Shown here piece by piece: positions 37,401 to 45,979 of a DNA stretch of 64,000 nucleotides (position 1 is its first letter; the number at the start of each line of letters is the position of its first letter). A program made the translations under genes and the position numbers. This DNA comes from Streptomyces avermitilis MA-4680 = NBRC 14893. Its GTDB lineage: Bacteria > Actinomycetota > Actinomycetes > Streptomycetales > Streptomycetaceae. The notes below the pieces were generated by a model that was not told the DNA's origin, made no database searches, and saw nothing but the letters and a program-made list of their open reading frames with translations. The stretch is taken from positions 4,402,001 through 4,466,000 of the forward strand of contig NC_003155.5 of NCBI RefSeq assembly GCF_000009765.2, read 5' to 3'.

Positions 37401-38294
37401 CTACAGGACGGTGGCGCCCGGTGCGGGAGACGGGGCGACCCGCGCCGTCCGGCATGTACCGGACGCGAGCAGCGCCTGGGCCACGGCGTCCGCGCCGTCC
37501 GCGTCCCGGGTGAGGAACGCCGTGGTCGGCCCGGAGCCGGAGACCAGCGCGGCGAGGGCGCCGGCGGCACGGCCCGCCTCCAGCGTGTCGCTGAGGGACG
37601 GGAAGAGGGACAGCGCGGCGGGCTGGAGGTCGTTGGAGACGGCGGCGGCGAGGGCCACGGCGTCCCCCTTGGCCAGCGCGTCGAGCAGTTCCTGGGAGGC
37701 GACGGGCTCGGGTACGCGTACGCCCTCGCTCAGCCGGTCGAACTCCCCGTACACGGCCGGGGTCGACAGCCCGCCGTCGGCCACCGCGAACACCCAGTGG
37801 AAGGTCCCGCCGACCTCCAGCTCCCGCAGCCGCTCCCCCCGCCCGGTGCCGAGCGCGGCGCCGCCGACCAGGCTGAAGGGCACGTCGCTGCCCAACTCGG
37901 CGCAGATGTCGAGGAGTTCGCCGCGTGAGGCGTTCGTACCCCACAGGGTGTCGCAGGCGAGCAGCGCGCCGGCCGCGTCCGCGCTGCCGCCGGCCATGCC
38001 GCCGGCGACGGGGATGTCCTTGGCGATGTGGAGGTGGACGTCGGGTGCGAGGCCGTGTCGCGCGGCGAGCGCGATCGCCGCGCGGGCGGCGAGGTTCGTG
38101 CGGTCGAGCGGGACCTGTGCGGCGTCGGGCCCCTCGCACGTGATGCGCAGCTCGTCGGCCGGGGTCGCGGTGACCTCGTCGTACAGGCCGACGGCGAGGA
38201 AGACGTTGGCCAGGTCGTGGAAGCCGTCGGGGCGGGCGCCGCCGACCGCGAGCTGGACGTTGACCTTGGCGGGGACGCGTACGGTCACGCTCAC
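37401..38294 (-). CDS. ispE: 4-diphosphocytidyl-2-C-methyl-D-erythritol kinase
   Basis: 297 residues from GTG at 38294, with GGAG 10-13 nt upstream that overlaps the stop of the preceding rsmA. It catalyses the fourth step of the MEP isoprenoid pathway. GHMP-kinase motifs: VRVPAKVNVQLAVGGARPDGFHDL at the start, ATP loop PVAGGMAGGSADAAG, and ALVSGSGPTTAFL near the end. Length is normal. It follows rsmA by 15 bp, the usual actinobacterial rsmA-ispE pair. Confidence 0.95.
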   Translation of the reverse strand: MSVTVRVPAKVNVQLAVGGARPDGFHDLANVFLAVGLYDEVTATPADELRITCEGPDAAQVPLDRTNLAARAAIALAARHGLAPDVHLHIAKDIPVAGGMAGGSADAAGALLACDTLWGTNASRGELLDICAELGSDVPFSLVGGAALGTGRGERLRELEVGGTFHWVFAVADGGLSTPAVYGEFDRLSEGVRVPEPVASQELLDALAKGDAVALAAAVSNDLQPAALSLFPSLSDTLEAGRAAGALAALVSGSGPTTAFLTRDADGADAVAQALLASGTCRTARVAPSPAPGATVL

Positions 38295-38309
38295 TGGTGG
38301 GCCGTCTCC

Positions 38310-39197
38310 TTAGTTGTTGGCGTCGTCGGCGTGGTCGGCGCCGCGGTTCTCGGCGATACGGGCGAACTCCTCGACCGTGAGCGACTCCCCGCGCGCCTGC
38401 GGGGACACCCCGGCGGCGACGAGGGCGGCCTCGGCGGCGGCGGCCGACCCGGCCCAGCCGGCCAGCGCGGCCCGCAGCGTCTTCCTGCGCTGGGCGAAGG
38501 CCGCGTCGACGACCGCGAAGACCTCGGTCTTGGACGCGGTCGTCTTGATCGGCTCGGTCCGCCGGACCAGCGACACGAGCCCGCTGTCGACGTTGGGTGC
38601 CGGCCAGAAGACATTGCGTCCGATGGAGCCGGCCCGCTTCACCTCGGCGTGCCAGTTGGCTTTCACGGACGGCACGCCGTACACCCTCGATCCGGGGTCG
38701 GCGGCGAGCCGGTCGGCGACCTCGGCCTGCACCATCACGAGGGTGCGCTCGATGCTCGGGAAGGTGTCGAGCATGTGCAGCAGGACGGGCACGGCGACGT
38801 TGTACGGCAGATTGGCGACGAGCGCGGTGGGCGGCGGGCCCGGCAGCTCCCGTACGTGCATGGCGTCGGAGTGGACGAGCGCGAACCGCTCGGCCCGCTC
38901 GGGCATACGGGCGGCGATGGTGGCGGGCAGCGCCCCCGCGAGGACGTCGTCGATCTCGACGGCGATGACGCGGTCGGCGGCCTCCAGCAGGGCGAGGGTG
39001 AGCGACCCGAGCCCGGGCCCCACCTCCACCACCACGTCGTCGGGCCGTACTCCGGCGGTGCGCACGATACGGCGCACGGTGTTGGCGTCGATGACGAAGT
39101 TCTGTCCGCGCTGCTTGGTGGGCCGCACGCCGAGGGCTGCCGCGAGTTCGCGGATGTCGGCGGGGCCCAGGAGGGCGTCGGGGGCGGGGCTGCTCAC
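38310..39197 (-). CDS. rsmA: 16S rRNA dimethyladenosine transferase
   Basis: 295 residues from GTG at 39197. It dimethylates two adenines near the 3' end of 16S rRNA (also called ksgA). Motifs: GQNFVIDANTVRRIV, SAM loop VVEVGPGLGSLTLALLE, and the target-base NLPYNVAVPV motif. The C-terminal helical domain is complete, and length is normal for actinobacteria. It is coupled to ispE downstream. Upstream is a GC-rich repeat tract, then rpfB. Confidence 0.94.
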   Translation of the reverse strand: MSSPAPDALLGPADIRELAAALGVRPTKQRGQNFVIDANTVRRIVRTAGVRPDDVVVEVGPGLGSLTLALLEAADRVIAVEIDDVLAGALPATIAARMPERAERFALVHSDAMHVRELPGPPPTALVANLPYNVAVPVLLHMLDTFPSIERTLVMVQAEVADRLAADPGSRVYGVPSVKANWHAEVKRAGSIGRNVFWPAPNVDSGLVSLVRRTEPIKTTASKTEVFAVVDAAFAQRRKTLRAALAGWAGSAAAAEAALVAAGVSPQARGESLTVEEFARIAENRGADHADDANN

Positions 39198-39254
39198 GGA
39201 CCAAGGGTAAAGGCCCACCACGGACGCGAGCGCCGCGGAGCGGCTGGGGGCGGA

Positions 39255-39492
39255 CGGGGCGCGTGCCGCGGTGCGACCAGGGGCCACCGCCGGGGCGCGT
39301 GCCGCGGTGCCGGGGCGCGTGCCGCGGTGCGGCCGAGGCCGCCGCCGGGGTGCGTGCCGCAGCTCGACCAGAGGCCGCCGCCCAGGCACAAGCCACGGTG
39401 CGGCCGGAGTGGGCCGCCGGGAGGGGCCACACCACGGCCCCACCGGGAGCAACCGCCGGGGCGAGCACCGCAGCCCCGCCACGGGCAAGCGC
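39255..39492. repeat. About six degenerate 36-bp GC-rich tandem units between rpfB and rsmA
   Basis: Units of about 36 bp starting CGGGGCGCGTGCCGCGGTG occur at 39255-39290, a partial at 39291-39310, then near 39311, 39346, 39382, 39418 and 39457. They become more diverged rightward. No gene is convincing in this 361-bp gap; the frames that stay open here are Arg/Ala low complexity. Confidence 0.75.
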
Positions 39493-39558
39493 CGGGGGCG
39501 GGCCAGCCTCACGGCGGCTCGGTCAACGGCAGCGGCGGCCGCCGCAGCTCCGACGGGG

Positions 39559-41028
39559 TCAGTCGTGGAGGCGGGAGCCGCAGTGTGGCCAGGGGCTTGC
39601 TCCCCGGCGTACGTACAGCTTCTTCGCGCGGTAGGTCTGCTCGGCGGCCGGGGCGTCCTGGGGGCGGCCGGAGCCGCCGAGATCGTGCCAGGTCCGGGTG
39701 TCGAACTGGTACAGGCCCCCGTACGTGCCGGACGGATCCACCGCCCCCGGCCGTCCGCCCGACTCGCAGGCCGCGAGACCGCCCCAGTTCAGATCGTCCG
39801 CGCCCGCGACCGACGGCGGCGGCGGCTTCGTGCCGACCTTCACCACCCGGTTCTGCGGCTGGCGCACCACCTCGGAGTCGATCCGCTTCGGCGTCTGCCG
39901 CACACCGTTGACCGTGCGCAGCGAGTACGTGACCCGCCGCGCCCCCGGCTGCCCGGCCCGCTCCACCAGCTCCGTGCCCCGGAACAGCGCGGGGTCGTCC
40001 ATGCGCTCCACGCCGAACGGGATCACCTCCTCGCGGACCTCCCTCGACCCGGTGATCCGCATCACCGTCACGGTCTGCCCGTCGCGCGGGTAGCTCCCCG
40101 GCGCCACCGACGTCGTGTCCTGGCCGTGCAGGGTGATCCCGGCCTGCTCCACGGCCTCCCCCACGGTCGCCGCGTTCGTACGGATCGTCCGCTCCCGGCC
40201 GTCCGCCATGATCGTCACCGTCCGCTCGGTACGGACGTCGAGCGCGAGCCCCGCCCGGCCGATCGGCCGGGAGCGCGAGGTGGACACGTACGCGCCCTCC
40301 GCACGCACCCCGAGCTGCTGGAGCGCGCCGTCCACCGTGCGCGCCGTCGTCCACACCCTGCGCCGCTGCCCGTCGAGCGTGAGGTGCACGGGCCTGCCGT
40401 AGCGCACCGCGACCTCGTCCCCGCTGGCCAGTGCGGAGCCCCGGGTGGGGGCCACGACGTCGTGGGCGCCGACGCCGACGCCCTCCTCGGCGAGCAGCTC
40501 GGTCACGTCGTCGGCGAAGGTGTGCAGCGTGCGGGGCTTGCCGTCGACGCTCAGCTCGATCGCCTTGTCCTTGGCGACGAACGCCGTGGTGCCACCGGCC
40601 AGGAAGACGACGACCAGGGCCTGCGGCAGCAGTCGGCGCAGCGGGTCGGGGCGTACGGAGATCTTCCGGCGCCGGGCCGCCCGCCGGGCCTCGGCGCGCC
40701 CGCCCGGGTGACCGGCGGCGTCCGTCCGCCGGGGAAGCGGGGACCCGCCCGACTCGTAGGCGGGCCGGTAGGTGTCCTCGTAGACCCCGTAGGGCAGGGT
40801 CGGCGCGGTGTGCGGCCCGGGCGGCTCGGGGACCGGGCCGTACGGCCCGGCCGTCCCGTACGACGGCTCGGTCATCTCGTACGAGGGCTCGGCCGCCCCG
40901 TACGACGGCTCGGTCATCCTGTACGGCGGCTCAGCCGGCCCGTACGACAGCTCGTACGGGTCGTACGGGTCGTACGGCGGCCCGTACGTGCCGTACGTCT
41001 CGTACGTCTCGTGCTGCGAGTTGCTCAC
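39559..41028 (-). CDS. rpfB: Resuscitation-promoting factor, RpfB type, with a Tyr-rich cytoplasmic tail
   Basis: 489 residues from GTG at 41028, with GGAG about 8 nt upstream. Residues 1-95 are Tyr/Pro/Glu-rich repeats (TEPSYG, AEPSYE) with 16 tyrosines. One membrane helix is at about 133-151. Outside follow DUF348 ubiquitin-like repeats (AIELSVDGKPRTLHTFADDV, HLTLDGQRRRVWTTARTV, TVTIMADGRERTIRTNAATV), a G5 domain, and a C-terminal Rpf transglycosylase-like domain (DLNWGGLAACESGG, with its conserved Glu). It cleaves peptidoglycan during spore germination. The Tyr-rich tail is unusual for RpfB. The order tatD-rpfB-rsmA is standard. Confidence 0.92.
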   Translation of the reverse strand: MSNSQHETYETYGTYGPPYDPYDPYELSYGPAEPPYRMTEPSYGAAEPSYEMTEPSYGTAGPYGPVPEPPGPHTAPTLPYGVYEDTYRPAYESGGSPLPRRTDAAGHPGGRAEARRAARRRKISVRPDPLRRLLPQALVVVFLAGGTTAFVAKDKAIELSVDGKPRTLHTFADDVTELLAEEGVGVGAHDVVAPTRGSALASGDEVAVRYGRPVHLTLDGQRRRVWTTARTVDGALQQLGVRAEGAYVSTSRSRPIGRAGLALDVRTERTVTIMADGRERTIRTNAATVGEAVEQAGITLHGQDTTSVAPGSYPRDGQTVTVMRITGSREVREEVIPFGVERMDDPALFRGTELVERAGQPGARRVTYSLRTVNGVRQTPKRIDSEVVRQPQNRVVKVGTKPPPPSVAGADDLNWGGLAACESGGRPGAVDPSGTYGGLYQFDTRTWHDLGGSGRPQDAPAAEQTYRAKKLYVRRGASPWPHCGSRLHD

Positions 41029-41174
41029 GACGACAGCTCCAAGGGCGTCCGGATCGGGCGACCAGAACCTAGCGGAGCGGTCGTCACTCTCCAAAGCAAC
41101 GCGACTACGCTGTGTCGCGACACGGCCTGGACCTGCACCCGAAAGGGGCCCGGGAGCGTTTCGGTCGTTATCGG

Positions 41175-42062
41175 TCAGTAATCGAACGCGCGGGCGGTGT
41201 TCGCCGCGAGCGCCGTCGCCAGCGCGTCCTCGTCGATGCCCCGCACGGCGGCCATCGCGCGGACCGTGACCGGAATGAGATACGGGGCGTTGGGCCGTCC
41301 GCGGTACGGCGCGGGCGTCAGGAAGGGCGCGTCGGTCTCGACGAGGACGAGTTCCAGGGGCGCCACGGCGAGCGCGTCGCGCAGCGGCTGCGCGTTCTTG
41401 AAGGTCATGTTGCCGGCGAAGGACATGAAGTAGCCGTTATGGGCGCAGACCTCGGCCATCTCCGCGTCCCCGGAGTAGCAGTGGAAGACGGTCCGCTCGG
41501 GGGCGCCCTCCTCCTTGAGGACGCGCAGTACGTCGGCGTGGGCGTCGCGGTCGTGGATGACGAGCGCCTTGCCGTGCCGTTTGGCGATCTCGATGTGGGC
41601 GCGGAAGGACCGCTCCTGGGCGGCCTTGCCCTCGGGCCCGGTGCGGAAGTAGTCGAGACCAGTCTCGCCGACGCCCTTGACCTGGGGCAGCGCCGCGAGG
41701 CGGTCGATCTCGGCGAGCGCCTCGTCGAGCGCGCCGTCGCCGCCGGGCCGGCGCGCGCCCTGCCTCGACCATCCGTCGGGGTCGCCGTGGACGATGCGCG
41801 GAGCCTCGTTCGGGTGCAGCGCGACCGTCGCGTGGACGGCGTCGTACGCGGCCGCCGTCTCGGCCGCCCACCGCGAACCGTCGATGTCGCAGCCGACCTG
41901 TACGACCGTCGTCACGCCCACCGACGCGGCCTTGGCGAGGCCCTCCTCCACCGTGCCGGACTGCATGTCGAGGTGGGTGTGCGAGTCGGCGACGGGCACG
42001 CGCAGCGGCGCCGGGAGCGGCGGGGCGGCGTTCTTGTCGGCGTCGGAGGCGCGGGAAGGCAT
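41175..42062 (-). CDS. TatD-family metal-dependent hydrolase (DNase)
   Basis: 295 residues from ATG at 42062. Metal ligands of the TIM-barrel hydrolase are present: DSHTHLDM (HxH), GVGETGLDY (Glu), LVIHDRDAHAD (His), TVFHCYSGD (His) and VLVETDAPFL (Asp). TatD proteins are 3'-5' exonucleases or repair DNases. Length is slightly above the family average owing to an N-terminal Ala/Pro extension. It precedes rpfB by 146 bp, and a 24-bp repeat separates it from the zinc-ribbon gene. Confidence 0.9.
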   Translation of the reverse strand: MPSRASDADKNAAPPLPAPLRVPVADSHTHLDMQSGTVEEGLAKAASVGVTTVVQVGCDIDGSRWAAETAAAYDAVHATVALHPNEAPRIVHGDPDGWSRQGARRPGGDGALDEALAEIDRLAALPQVKGVGETGLDYFRTGPEGKAAQERSFRAHIEIAKRHGKALVIHDRDAHADVLRVLKEEGAPERTVFHCYSGDAEMAEVCAHNGYFMSFAGNMTFKNAQPLRDALAVAPLELVLVETDAPFLTPAPYRGRPNAPYLIPVTVRAMAAVRGIDEDALATALAANTARAFDY

Positions 42063-42126
42063 ACCCCGATCCTACGAAAGGGGCAGACCGGGTCTCCCGT
42101 CGGCCGGGCGCGGCCCACCGCCTCCC

Positions 42127-42199
42127 GCCGGCCTTGCGGTGCCCGCTCAGCAGTACCCGCAGCCGGCCTTGCGGTGCCCGCTCAGCCGGCCTTGCGGTG
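42127..42199. repeat. 24-bp repeat, two copies plus a partial third that ends the zinc-ribbon gene
   Basis: GCCGGCCTTGCGGTGCCCGCTCAG occurs at 42127-42150 and 42162-42185. CCGGCCTTGCGGTG at 42186-42199 is the third, partial copy and lies inside the 3' end of the gene at 42182-42598. The last codons of the gene appear to have been duplicated beyond its stop. Confidence 0.85.
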
Positions 42200-42598
42200 G
42201 TGGAACGGGTGCAGCAGGTCGGAGAGGTGCCAGTGGTGGGTCTCCCGGACCGGCGCCGCCTCCGGCTCGGCCAGGGGCCGCCTTCCGGGCTCGGGCCGGT
42301 GCGGCCGGTGCAGCAAGTCCAGCACGGAGGACACCTGCCCCGGGCGCATGATGCGCACGACATGGCCGTCGCAGTTCACGCAGGTCGGCCGGCTCAGCGG
42401 GGACGGCACGACCTTGCCGTTCGCCACGTACATCACGAACTCACTGCCCTCGGCGTCGAGGTGGTGCTCTATCTCGTACGACTGTTCCCAGCCGTGCCCG
42501 CAGCGCATGCAGGCGAAGGAATACGACTCGTGGACGATGGCGGTCGCCGAGGTGCGGTTGCCCGTGCTCTGGCCGGTCTGCCCTGCGATCTCACTCAT
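42182..42598 (-). CDS. Zinc-ribbon-like hypothetical protein
   Basis: 138 residues from ATG at 42598. Two pairs of cysteines (CMRC and CVNC, about 40 residues apart) form a likely zinc ribbon. The linker contains HESYSFACMRCGHGW and EIEHHLDAEGSEFVMYVANG. The C-terminal 40 residues are rich in His, Pro and Arg. No enzyme or DNA-binding family is recognised. It lies between tatD and rsmI in the same direction, with a gap of over 350 bp to rsmI, so it is probably transcribed from its own promoter. Confidence 0.75.
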   Translation of the reverse strand: MSEIAGQTGQSTGNRTSATAIVHESYSFACMRCGHGWEQSYEIEHHLDAEGSEFVMYVANGKVVPSPLSRPTCVNCDGHVVRIMRPGQVSSVLDLLHRPHRPEPGRRPLAEPEAAPVRETHHWHLSDLLHPFHHRKAG

Positions 42599-42824
42599 GC
42601 CAGCTCCTGTTGTCCGCTGGACAAGCGCCCCGGCGAGGCGAGGTCCCCTCGGAATCCCGCTGGGTCCCGCCGTGAGCGAGGGACGGGTGCGTCCCCTCGA
42701 CCAGTGGACGCCTCCTCGGGCGCGAGCGCATCAGCCCCTGTCGAGTGTTGGACCCGTTTTGGCATTTTCTTGTCAGAAAGGTCCCACCAACGGGCCTGAG
42801 CTTTGCGTTCCGGGCGTTCCCTTT

Positions 42825-42985
42825 GCCGGACTATGGGCCGACCCGTGCCGGACTATGCGCCGGTCCGCCGCCGGACCACGGGCCGACCCGTACCGGACTA
42901 TGGGCCGGCCCGCTGCCGGACCACGGGCTGGTCCGCTGCGAACTACCGGCCGACCCGCCGCCGGACTACGCGCCGGTCCGCGCCG
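42825..42985. repeat. Tandem 22/23-bp repeat overlapping the 3' end of rsmI
   Basis: Seven units carry the anchor GGAC (or GAAC), starting at 42828, 42850, 42873, 42895, 42918, 42940 and 42963. Spacing alternates 22 and 23 bp, a 45-bp higher-order period. A unit reads GCCGGACTATGGGCCGACCCGT. The last unit is the stop codon region of rsmI. There are no spacers, so it is not a CRISPR. Confidence 0.85.
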
Positions 42986-43832
42986 CGTTCTTCGCCGCGA
43001 CGACCGCGTCGAACACGTCCCGCTTGGGAATCCCGGCCTCGGCGGCAACGGCCGCGATGGCCTCTTTGCGCCGCTCCCCGGCCTCTTCCCGCACCTGGAC
43101 CCGGCGCACCAGCTCGTCGGCGTCCAGCTCGTCGGCTCCCCTGACCGGCGCGCCCTCGACGACGACGGTGATCTCGCCCCGTACGCCTTCCGCGGCCCAC
43201 GCGGCCAGCTCCTCCAGCGGGCCGCGCTTGATCTCCTCGTACGTCTTGGTCAGCTCACGGCAGACGGCGGCGCGCCGGTCCTCGCCGAACACCTCGGCCA
43301 TGGCGGCGAGGGTGTCGTCGAGGCGGTGGGGCGCCTCGAAGTAGACGAGGGTGCGCCGCTCCTCGGCGACCTCCTTCAGCCGCGACAGCCGCTCCCCCGC
43401 CTTGCGCGGCAGGAACCCCTCGAAGCAGAACCGGTCGACGGGCAGCCCGGACAGCGCGAGCGCGGTCAGTACGGCGGACGGGCCCGGTACGGCGGTGACG
43501 CGGATGTCCTTCGCCACGGCGGCGGCGACCAGCCGGTAACCGGGGTCGGAGACGGACGGCATCCCTGCGTCGGTCACGAGCAGCACGCGCGAGCCGTCGA
43601 GGAGCGCCTCGACGAGTTCCGGCGTACGGGCGGCCTCGTTGCCCTCGAAGTACGACACGACGCGCCCGGCCGGCTGCACGCCGAGCGCCTGGGTCAGCCG
43701 CCGCAGCCGCCGGGTGTCCTCGGCTGCGACGACATCGGCACCCGCCAGCTCCTGGGCGAGCCGGGGCGGTGCGTCGGTGATGTCCCCGATGGGGGTTCCG
43801 GCGAGTACGAGGGTTCCAGGCGCTGTGGTCAC
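42966..43832 (-). CDS. rsmI: 16S rRNA 2'-O-methyltransferase RsmI
   Basis: 288 residues from GTG at 43832, with GGATGG upstream; an ATG at 43859 is in frame but less likely. It methylates C1402 of 16S rRNA. Tetrapyrrole-methylase fold motifs: GTLVLAGTPIGDITDAPPR, DVVAAEDTRRLRRL, VTDAGMPSVSDPGYRLV, VPGPSAVLTALALSGLP and RTLVYFEAPHRL. The C-terminal helical extension is normal. Its stop lies in the 22/23-bp repeat. It is divergent from pmt with a 62-bp gap. Confidence 0.95.
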   Translation of the reverse strand: MTTAPGTLVLAGTPIGDITDAPPRLAQELAGADVVAAEDTRRLRRLTQALGVQPAGRVVSYFEGNEAARTPELVEALLDGSRVLLVTDAGMPSVSDPGYRLVAAAVAKDIRVTAVPGPSAVLTALALSGLPVDRFCFEGFLPRKAGERLSRLKEVAEERRTLVYFEAPHRLDDTLAAMAEVFGEDRRAAVCRELTKTYEEIKRGPLEELAAWAAEGVRGEITVVVEGAPVRGADELDADELVRRVQVREEAGERRKEAIAAVAAEAGIPKRDVFDAVVAAKNAARTGA

Positions 43833-43894
43833 GTTTCCATCCTCGCAGGGGTGGAGCACGGGACTCCCACAGAAGGGTTCCCTACGATGGCGCG

Positions 43895-45634
43895 GTGACC
43901 AGTACCGCGTCCTCCACGGACATCCGGCAGGGCCAGGCCGCCGACGAGCAGTGGCCGTCGTGGCAGCAGCGGCTGCGCCGCTTCGGATACACGGCGCCGC
44001 CGAGAACCGACGTGCGCGACCGGCTGGTGCCGCCGTTCAGCGAGCCCAGCCCACGGCTGTGGGCGGCGATCGGCCTGCGCCAGGAGGTCGCGGACCGTGT
44101 GACGCGCTGGTCGGCGTGGGGCGGCCCGCTGCTCGTGACGCTGCTGGCGGGCCTGCTGCGCTTCTGGAACCTGGGCAGCCCCAAGGCGGTGATATTCGAC
44201 GAGACGTACTACGCCAAGGACGCCTGGGCGCTCATCCACAACGGGTACGAGGCGAACTGGGCCAAGGACGCCAACGACCTGATCCTCCAGGGCAACGGCC
44301 ATGTGGCGATCCCGACGGACCCCGCCTATGTGGTGCACCCCCCGGTCGGCAAGTACGTCATCGGCCTCGGCGAATGGCTGTTCGGGTTCACCCCGTTCGG
44401 CTGGCGCTTCATGACGGCGCTGCTCGGCACGCTCTCCGTCCTGCTGCTGTGCCGCATCGGCCGCCGTCTGTTCCGCTCGACGTTCCTCGGCTGCCTGGCG
44501 GGCGCGCTGATGGCGGTGGACGGCCTGCACTTCGTGATGAGCCGCACCTCGCTGCTCGACGGGGTGCTGATGTTCTTCGTGCTGGCCGCGTTCGGCTGTC
44601 TGGTCGTCGACCGGGACAGGGCGCGCGCCCGGCTGGCGGCGGCGCTCCCGGCCGACGCGGACGGTGTCGTACGCCCGGACGCGCACACCGCCGAGACGAC
44701 CCGCCTCGGCCCGCGCCCGTGGCGCTGGCTGGCCGGCCTGATGCTGGGCCTGGCCCTGGGCACCAAGTGGAACGCGCTCTACGTCATGGCCGCGTTCTGT
44801 GTGATGGCGGTCCTTTGGGACGTCGGCTCCCGCCGCGTCGCGGGCGCCCGCCGCCCGTACGCGGCCGTGCTCCGGCGCGACACGGGCATCACGTTCCTGG
44901 CGACGGTCCCGGTGGCCGTGGCCACCTACCTGGTCTCCTGGACGGGCTGGATCCTCTCCCCGGCCAACGGCAGCGGCGGCTACTTCCGCAACTGGGCCGC
45001 GACCGACGGCAAGGGCGGCCACTGGACCTGGCTCCCGGACTGGCTGCGCAGCCTGTGGCACTACGAGCACGAGGTGTACGAGTTCCACGTAGGCCTCTCG
45101 TCTCCGCACCAGTACCAGTCGAACCCCTGGAGCTGGCTGGTCGCCGGCCGCCCGGTCTCGTACTTCTACGAGTCCCCGTCGCCCGGCAAGGACGGCTGTC
45201 CCGCCGACGCGGGCGAGAAGTGCGCCCGCGAGGTCCTCGCCCTCGGCACCCCGCTGCTGTGGTGGGCGGCCTGCTTCGCGGTCCTGTACGTCCTGTGGCG
45301 CTGGCTCTTCCGCCGCGACTGGCGGGCGGGCGCGATCGCCTGCGGAATCGCGGCCGGCTGGCTGCCGTGGATGATGTACCAGGAACGCACGATCTTCTAC
45401 TTCTACGCGGTCGTCTTCGTCCCGTTCCTGTGCCTGGCGGTGGCCATGATGATCGGCGCGATCCTGGGGCCGCCCGGCTCGGGCGAACGCCGCCGGGTGG
45501 TGGGCGCGGCGGGCGCGGGCGTCCTGGTCCTCCTGATCGCCTGGAACTTCATCTACTTCTGGCCCCTGTACACGGGCACGGCGATCCCGATCGACGACTG
45601 GCGGTCGCGGATGTGGCTGGATACGTGGGTCTAG
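43895..45634 (+). CDS. pmt: Polyprenyl-phosphate mannose-protein mannosyltransferase
   Basis: 579 residues from GTG at 43895. It transfers mannose from a polyprenyl-phosphate carrier to secreted proteins (GT39). The N-terminal region has FDETYYAKDAW with the catalytic-type DE pair and YVVHPPVGKYVIGLGEW. More than ten membrane helices follow, with conserved LMAVDGLHFVMSRTSLLDG and the C-terminal PMT motif around MYQERTIFYFYAVVF. In S. coelicolor, Pmt is required for phage phiC31 infection (established work). The last codons and stop form the left copy of the 36-bp direct repeat. Confidence 0.93.
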   Translation: MTSTASSTDIRQGQAADEQWPSWQQRLRRFGYTAPPRTDVRDRLVPPFSEPSPRLWAAIGLRQEVADRVTRWSAWGGPLLVTLLAGLLRFWNLGSPKAVIFDETYYAKDAWALIHNGYEANWAKDANDLILQGNGHVAIPTDPAYVVHPPVGKYVIGLGEWLFGFTPFGWRFMTALLGTLSVLLLCRIGRRLFRSTFLGCLAGALMAVDGLHFVMSRTSLLDGVLMFFVLAAFGCLVVDRDRARARLAAALPADADGVVRPDAHTAETTRLGPRPWRWLAGLMLGLALGTKWNALYVMAAFCVMAVLWDVGSRRVAGARRPYAAVLRRDTGITFLATVPVAVATYLVSWTGWILSPANGSGGYFRNWAATDGKGGHWTWLPDWLRSLWHYEHEVYEFHVGLSSPHQYQSNPWSWLVAGRPVSYFYESPSPGKDGCPADAGEKCAREVLALGTPLLWWAACFAVLYVLWRWLFRRDWRAGAIACGIAAGWLPWMMYQERTIFYFYAVVFVPFLCLAVAMMIGAILGPPGSGERRRVVGAAGAGVLVLLIAWNFIYFWPLYTGTAIPIDDWRSRMWLDTWV

Positions 45635-45642
45635 CTGGGCGG
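45607..45642. repeat. Left 36-bp direct repeat (native 3' end of pmt)
   Basis: It encodes the last residues of Pmt (RMWLDTWV and stop) plus CTGGGCGG. It is matched at 49146-49181 with 3 mismatches in 36. It may be an attachment or target-site duplication bounding the accessory segment. Confidence 0.85.
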
Positions 45643-45646
45643 ACAC

Positions 45647-45683
45647 ACCACGAGGGTGCGGCTGACGGCCGCACCCTCGTGGT
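45647..45683 (+). terminator. Terminator of pmt
   Basis: A perfect 16-bp stem (45647-45662 with 45668-45683) with a 5-nt loop begins 12 bp after the stop codon. Confidence 0.88.
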
Positions 45684-45979
45684 CGTTATCGGTCGTTAGC
45701 GGTTTTTCGATCCGAGCCCGTTCCGACTGCTGCCGTCGCCTGCGGTCGCCAGGGTTGCTGTATTTCGCTGCTGTACCGCACATGGCTTCGGCCGTTGTGC
45801 CGATCGCGCTCCACGCTGCCTCTGACCACTCCTGCCGACAGGCATTGCCCCAGTTCATGAGGCGACGGCAATTCCTGGCCAAGATGGCTCCGCGACCAAG
45901 CACTCCTACATGCTCCCGTACGTGACCGCGCGCCCCCTACGCGCCCTTCATCCAGGGCTGATCAACGTGCTGGACTGGC
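45684..45979. other. Spacer of 296 bp between the pmt terminator and the three-gene cassette
   Basis: No gene is convincing. The minus strand is open from 45903 to 45631, but the reading (NPGDRRRRQQSERARIEK near its end) matches nothing I recognise and runs into the terminator. G+C falls from left to right. The cassette promoter should be here, but no clear -35/-10 pair was identified. Confidence 0.5.

Noticed and set aside
41029..41174. Riboswitch (c-di-AMP type) upstream of rpfB
   Set aside because: No recognisable ydaO-like structure; in Streptomyces that element is associated with rpfA rather than rpfB as far as I recall.
42825..42985. Possible CRISPR array
   Set aside because: The 22/23-bp units are directly adjacent with no unique spacers, and no cas genes are present.
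45631..45903. Minus-strand frame after pmt as a possible integrase or excisionase end
   Set aside because: No catalytic motif of tyrosine or serine recombinases is visible, and the frame ends in the pmt terminator.
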